Positions 58,584 through 64,000 of a stretch of 64,000 nt of DNA are shown here, piece by piece. A program made the position numbers and the translations under genes. A model generated the notes under the pieces. It did not search any database. It was not told the DNA's origin and saw nothing but the letters and a program-made list of their open reading frames with translations. This DNA comes from Delphinus delphis (taxonomy: Eukaryota; Chordata; Mammalia; Artiodactyla; Delphinidae): contig NC_082684.1 in assembly GCF_949987515.2 (NCBI RefSeq), positions 16,731,701 to 16,795,700 of the forward strand, read 5' to 3'. How positions within the stretch are numbered: position 1 is the stretch's first letter; every line of letters begins with the position of its first letter.

Positions 58584-58789
58584 ATCAATTACCCTTTTCT
58601 CACTTCTGACTATTCTGTTTCCCTGTCCAATTACTTATCTTCTTTATCATATCCATTTGCTCTTTTCTTTTACCCTGAAATCAAAAGAACTGTACACAAG
58701 CAAGCACGCAGGAAAAGCAAAACACTCTCCTTAACTTTGTATTCTTCTCTAGCTATCTACCTTTTCCTTTTTCTTCTTAATCAAATGTT

Positions 58790-59330
58790 TGTCTAACAGG
58801 TTACACTCAGTGTCCCCATTTACTCACATCCTGATCACTCTATGATGCTTTGTAATCATGATCATGACTGTACCACTCTATTAAAAAGGAAAAAGTGCTC
58901 TAGTGACTCTCCAAATGACAAATTCAATAGAAAATTCTTAGTTTTCATCTTACATAACTTCTACATAAACCTTGACTCTGTTTATTGTTTCCTACATCTT
59001 GAAATTGTATTTCCTTTAGTTTCTATAATGTTATTACTTTCTGGTTCACTTCTTACCTCTTGCCACTTCCTGGTTTCCTTCTCCTGTTGGTCTTCTTTTG
59101 CCACACTTTAAATTATTCAAGATTTCATCATGGGCCCTCTTCTTTCCAGACCATACCTTGAATATATGGGTGATCTTGCCCTTTCCTTTAATTGTACAAC
59201 TATTTATACCTTGATGAAGAACAATCAATAGTTCTAGGCCAAGACCATTTCAGAGTTTCAAATATTTATTTCTCACTATTTCTTACATACCATTTTCTTT
59301 CAGCAGCTAGTTTTAAAAAAATCTCTAAGC
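58790..59330 (+). mobile_element. L2 LINE fragment, RT-coding region
   Basis: 'cttcttacctcttgccactt', 'cctggtttccttctcctgtt', 'tcatcatgggccctcttctt', 'ggtgatcttgccctttcctt', 'atttataccttgatgaagaa' follow the L2 reverse-transcriptase region in order. No open frame is left. Confidence 0.55.
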
Positions 59331-60345
59331 AAAGCACAGCTTCCCCTCTCCACACCCATTTAAAAAAAAATCTTGCCATAATGCTAAGAGCTTATAACCC
59401 AGCCTGGATATTTGAACTATTTCTTCTTCAGACAAATGTAGATAAACTTTTTCTAATCATGAGTGACAAAAATGGACAAAGTAACAATTCTAATTATCTT
59501 TCATTTAAATAAAGGAACACAAAATAATTATTTACAGAAAATACAACTGCTTGGACCAGAGTCAGGTAGTGACATCCCAGTGATTCAAACCATTCTGAGC
59601 CTAAAATTAATCCTTTTTCTGTAATGCCTATAAGGTGCTCCTTAATGTTGTTGAGAGTGCAACTAGGAGAAGGGATTAGAGTTAAGGCTTTGCTGATCAA
59701 ATAGTGTGAATGGAGTTCCCCACCCTGATGATTCCAAAAGAAAAAAAAAAAATTACCAGCCTATTTTTTGTAATTTTTGTAGAATTTGAAGTTCTTATTC
59801 AAAATGACTAGTGCCCATTTGGACATGAGTTAGGATGGATGTATTATGCTTGATTCTCCAGGTACTAGTGAATGGAAGGAACCTATTAAGTTGGCTAAGG
59901 TGTAGACTTCAAGCTGTCCTAGGAAGTATGTAAAAATCTGGGATTTATTACTGGAAATGTGAAAAGTGAGAGAGATTTAGAACACACACACACAAGAGGC
60001 AGGCATGTCATTCAATCATGACCCTCAACTTTTTGGGATCATATAGCTATGGGGGTGTGTTGGAGGCTAGACTGCAGGTTAATCAGGAAAGAGTTAGTTG
60101 AGAGGAACCATCTATTCAAGTTCTTTATCTTTCCAATTGACAGGTCCTCATACTAAAGGGCTTACTACGTGGTCAAATAATTGGGTATCCACAAATCAGG
60201 ACAAAACGATTTTGTGTGTGTGTGTTTGTGTGTATGTGTATGCGCTGAGATCACCCTCTTGCACTGTCACTATACTTCTCAAAATCAACACAGATGGATC
60301 TAACTCATTATCTCCCATCCCAATTTTGTTCTCCCAGATGGGTTT
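59331..60345. other. No recognised gene
   Basis: Lies between two parts that could be one L2. Contains an A run (about 59740-59751) and a GT repeat (60212-60241). Open frames at 59192-59512, 59494-59700 and 60098-60454 have no family likeness. Confidence 0.35.
60212..60241. repeat. (GT)n microsatellite, interrupted
   Basis: About 14 gt-like units with tt and ta interruptions. Confidence 0.85.
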
Positions 60346-60615
60346 CCTTACTGTGGAAATTCACTTCTGTATCGTAACCAGGTGCCCAAGTGGGAAGCCT
60401 AGGATTCAAACTCAACATCTTTCGTTTAACCCCATGTATGAGTCTAAGTTCTAAATATCTCTTGAAATCATGGTCTTTTCTTCATCCTTACTATCTGAGT
60501 TATGGTTCTCATAATAGCTCTGAAATGCACTGTCTTCCTTCAGATCTACCTCTCCAATCAGTCCTCTGAGAGCCACCAGAATAATGATTGAAATATTTAA
60601 ATACTATTATGGAGA
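60346..60615 (+). mobile_element. L2 LINE fragment, possibly continuing the one at 58790
   Basis: 'tctaaatatctcttgaaatc', 'tctgaaatgcactgtcttcc', 'ctgagagccaccagaataat', 'gattgaaatatttaaatact' are L2 words downstream of the RT region, in the same orientation. Confidence 0.45.
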
Positions 60616-62006
60616 TTTTACTTTATTTAAAAGAAGATCTTCTCTGCCAAAACAAAACAAGACAAACAGTAAAACACTGGGCTGGGTAACCGAGCATACC
60701 TCCTAGCTCCTCCATTTCAGGGTTCCAAAGTGCAAATCCATATCAGAAAGAAACACGGAAAATGACAATATAGTGTGTCATGTACTCCTGTGTCCTTTCT
60801 AGTGTCAAACTTCAGTCTGTGCAGTCACACCTGTTCTTCTCTCCTTTTGGGGTTTTTCATGCCTATCCAGAAAATTTGTGGCCTGACATTAGAATTTAAT
60901 ACCATCATTATCAAGTTATCACATGAGAATCCTTAATTCTTAATATGTAGATGGCATTGTGCCAGACCTTTTTTGGGTATACACACATTTATCTAAAATG
61001 GTCTTGAGCTAAAGGAGCTATATTCTTGTATAACTTGAGTCATCATCATCCCTCACTGTAATAATAACAATGTTTTTGTGATATTTCAAGAAGGTACCAT
61101 AGAGCCATGCATTAACAGTGCCTCCTCTGTTCTTAGAATATATCTGTAATGCATTCCTCCTACAAAAGTGGGTGGCCTTGAAGTGCTTATTATATAACTG
61201 AAGGGATTATGTAAGTTTTTGTTGTTAAATGGACTATTTTCTTTCTAACTGAAGTCAGATATTTTAAAATCCCTTGCTCGGTATCTAAGTATCTATGAAC
61301 GTCTAAATATTATACTAGACAATACCTTGTATCTAATATATCTAAAATTCTGCCATTAATAAATGTTGCACTTAGATCTTTGGGGGTGATTATCTATTTT
61401 TAGATTTCTAAATATATTTTGTGTGAAGGGATTACACACCTTGAAGCCTAGAATTCCGCAAACAAATGAAGCTGGGGAAATATTAGTTGCAATAGATGAT
61501 CATTTTTATCAAGAATATCATGGAGTGTACACATAGACACATATTGTGCATATATATATATACATATATATGTGTTCATATTTATTTAACGTCTTTCCTT
61601 TCAAGTATATGCTTTCATTTACTCTGAATGGAACAAATGTGTTAGTGAGCATCTTCTGGAGGAGAAATTATTCAGCAAGGATGCATTTTTGCTTTTCTAG
61701 AGAGACCCTCTCTATGAATTTCATACAGGCCAGCTGATAGCATGATAGATATTGTGTCCATAATTTATTTTAAAATACTTTAGCATGGAGATGTGTCTGC
61801 TAGTTTCAGTCTTCTTCCTAGGGTCAGTCAGTTGTCCTTATCCAACATTCATACACCACTAAAGACCCTCTCCCATTAATCAGAATTAATCTCCTGTGCT
61901 CAGGAGCAGCTACTTAAAATTCCTTTACATCAGTTCATTCAAAGAGACTTTAACAATCAGCACGTGAATGTTAGAAAGAGGCAACAAAACTGAAATAAGT
62001 GTTGTT
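60616..62006. other. No recognised feature
   Basis: Unassigned AT-rich sequence with a TA run near 61547-61571. Confidence 0.35.
61547..61571. repeat. (TA)n short microsatellite
   Basis: Two short ta runs with a c interruption. Confidence 0.8.
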
Positions 62007-62015
62007 AAAAATGTG

Positions 62016-62226
62016 TGGGCTGGGCTTCCCTGGTGGCGCAGTGGTTGAGAGTCTGCCTGCCGATGCAGGGGACACGGGTTCGTGCCCCGGTCCGGGAAGA
62101 TCCCACATGCCGTGGAGCGTCTGGGCCCGTGAGCCATGGCCGCTGGGCCTGCGCGTCCGGAGCCTGTGCTCGGCAACGGGAGAGGCCACAACAGTGAGAG
62201 GTCCGCGTACCGCAAAAAAAAAAAAA
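62016..62226 (+). mobile_element. CHR-2-type SINE (copy 6)
   Basis: Plus-strand copy, body from gggcttccctggtggcgcag (62022) to an A tail (about 62214-62230). Duplication aaaaatgtg at 62007-62015 and 62227-62235. Six extra bases (tgggct) lie between the left duplication and the usual 5' end. The B box is near 62076. Confidence 0.95.
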
Positions 62227-62235
62227 AAAAATGTG

Positions 62236-62999
62236 GATTGAAAAAACTATTTTAGAGAAACTCCCTGCCTTTGCATGAACAGGGAGGATATAGAATCTAG
62301 CAGACCCTTTACCTTTTGTCCTTGGGAATTGTGCCCTGGCTTGACCACTGGCTTGACCTTCGGATGATCCTGAGTCCTGCCACAGGAGTTGAAGGGTCTT
62401 ATTTGCCTGACTCTGAGGGTGGTTAGTTTAATTCGGTGTTTGACTTGGTGACTTGTTGTTTATGCAAAGTATTTTGGCATCTGTAAGGAGAACAGAGAGC
62501 TGGGACTTCACTGGGCTAACAAAAGAGATTATATGACTATTCCTGCCTACTAAAACAATGTCTAGATGTTTTGTAGGCTATGATCTGAGGTTTTATTTCT
62601 TTGAAACCTGGTAATAGGTCTTGTGAAGAAGTAGCTAGCCTATAATTTTTGGTGGCTACTAAGATTCACCAAACAGAACCTAATAGATGGGTGTGATCAA
62701 ATTGGTTTAAATTGGTTCCTGATAAATTATTTTCAGTGTCAGTTATGTGACATTCTTTCAACAACAACACTCTTGGCCTAATCAATATTTACTAACTACT
62801 TAATTCATTTAATTGAGTAACAGTTCAAATTAAAATCAACCATATACAAATTTACACAGAGATCTTAGTAATTGAAATAGAGTCATCTTCATTTTCAGTT
62901 CGCAAAATGTCAGAGACTTTTTCTGTATCTTTTTTGGTATGGCCAGGAGGAAATCATACTTTGATGGATATTTGTGAAGCTGGCTTTTAAAAGCAATCA
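62236..62999. other. No recognised feature
   Basis: Unassigned. Confidence 0.35.
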
Positions 63000-63140
63000 T
63001 GTGATATAATGAAGGGAGAGAAAATTGGATTTTGAGTCTGGGTACCTAAGTTCTTATACAGGTTCTATCTCTGAAAAGCTGGGCAGGGCAGTGAACATCA
63101 CTTGCTTTTAATTTAATCCTTTGTTAATGAAAGAGTAAAG
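63000..63140 (+). mobile_element. MIR SINE
   Basis: 'aattggattttgagtctggg', 'tacctaagttcttatacagg', 'ttctatctctgaaaagctgg'. Confidence 0.55.
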
Positions 63141-63219
63141 CTACTCTTATTGATTGAATCATTCATTCATTCTTTCTCTTATTCCATATATCATTGATTC
63201 AATAAATGATAACATTAAT

Positions 63220-63400
63220 AATAGCAAATACTATTCACTAGGTATTTGTTTTAAACAGCCCATATTCCTCCACAAATTTCATCATTAGAGCAATCTTATG
63301 AAGCAGATACTTTTATAACCCAAGAAGACACTGAGGCAAAGAGGCAATAGGTAGATTTCCCAAGGATTGTGAACTGACCCAAGCCAATGTAAACGTGCAC
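63220..63400 (-). mobile_element. MIR SINE
   Basis: 'gagcaatcttatgaagcaga', 'gaagacactgaggcaaagag', 'gtagatttcccaaggattgt' are reversed MIR words. Confidence 0.65.
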
Positions 63401-63505
63401 AGCTCTTGGTTTCTTTTGGTAAAGAGTAGTAGTGGCCAAAAAGTTCAAGGTGCTAAAAGTTACTTACTCTCCCAGCCTCCCTCGTGGTTTATAACAAAAA
63501 CAAGT

Positions 63506-63892
63506 TGTTATGGGCTGTCATGTCTCCCGAAAATTCATATGTTGAAGTTCCAATCTCTAGTACCTCAGAATGTGACTATATATTGAGATAGGGAATTTAA
63601 ATAAGTAATTTAGTTAAAGTGAAGTCATTAGGGTGGGCCCTAATCCAACTTGACTGGTGTTCTTATTAGAAGAGGAAATTTGGAAACAGATATGTACAGA
63701 AGGAAGAAAATGTGAGGACACAGTAGATGATAGCCATCTATAAGCCAAGGAGAGAGGCCTCAGAAGAAACCAAACCTGCCAACACCTTGATCTCAGACTT
63801 CTAGCCCCCAGAATTGTGAGAAAATTAACTTCTGTTGTTTAAGCCACCCAGTCTGTAGTACTTTGTTATAGCAGCTCCAGCAAACTAATGCA
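63506..63892 (+). mobile_element. Solo MLT1-type LTR with 5-bp target duplication
   Basis: Complete from tgttatgggctgtcatgtct to ccagcaaactaatgca. Intermediate words: 'ttcatatgttgaagttccaa', 'agggtgggccctaatccaac', 'acaccttgatctcagacttc', 'acttctgttgtttaagccac', 'gtactttgttatagcagctc'. Flanked by caagt at 63501-63505 and 63893-63897. TG...CA ends and a 5-bp duplication are as expected for the ERVL-MaLR group. No internal sequence is present. Confidence 0.92.
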
Positions 63893-64000
63893 CAAGTCTT
63901 AGATCAAATTTTGCTACATATATGTCACATTATTAACTCAATATTTATTCACATGCACTAAAAAAAAGAAACTCAATTCCTATGATCTGTTCTGTTGACT

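Overview
The window is non-coding mammalian DNA, most likely from a cetacean (dolphin or whale). The main evidence is six copies of a tRNA-derived SINE that starts with ggcttccctggtggcgcag, carries a tRNA-like B box and ends in an A-rich tail. I recognise it as the cetacean CHR-2 type. LINE-1 3' ends of the artiodactyl/cetacean kind and a background of older MIR, L2, MLT1 and MER5A relics fit this. Species cannot be told from the window. The DNA is AT-rich by eye, CpG-poor outside the SINEs, and shows no CpG island.

I find no protein-coding gene, no credible multi-exon structure and no rRNA or tRNA gene. Nearly all open frames are chance runs or lie inside SINEs and LINEs. One 222-base stretch near 1.4 kb is CpG-retaining and open on both strands; I flag it as a weak candidate exon or pseudogene relic only. 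The window therefore reads as an intergenic or deep-intronic segment.

Layout. 0-9 kb: old L1, MIR, MER5A and L2 fragments, an MLT1 LTR, two tandem duplications (38 bp and 101 bp units) and a perfect 21-bp-arm palindrome. 9-20 kb: an old L1 3' part, two CHR-2 SINEs (one inside an older LTR-like element), MIR and L2. 20-27 kb: repeat-poor DNA, then a CHR-2 copy with a 14-bp target duplication. 27-36 kb: a hAT-like element, two related LTRs, an L1 with an inverted 5' part (twin-priming type), a nearly complete MLT1 LTR and another CHR-2. 38-44.7 kb: one almost full-length but decayed L1 on the minus strand, from its 5' end at 44.72 kb to its 3' end near 38.19 kb, broken by a GATA microsatellite and a younger L1 3' fragment. 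45-56 kb: mostly MIR and L2 relics, including a MIR split by a tailless CHR-2 copy. 57-64 kb: L1, MLT1, a split L2, a sixth CHR-2 and a solo MLT1 LTR with an intact 5-bp target duplication.

I did not find a new biological system. The most useful observations are structural: nested insertions that give relative ages, insertion signatures with intact duplications, palindromes that look like replication template switches, and a few repeat-free AT-rich blocks that could be conserved regulatory DNA. Repeat family names come from recognition by eye, not from a database search.
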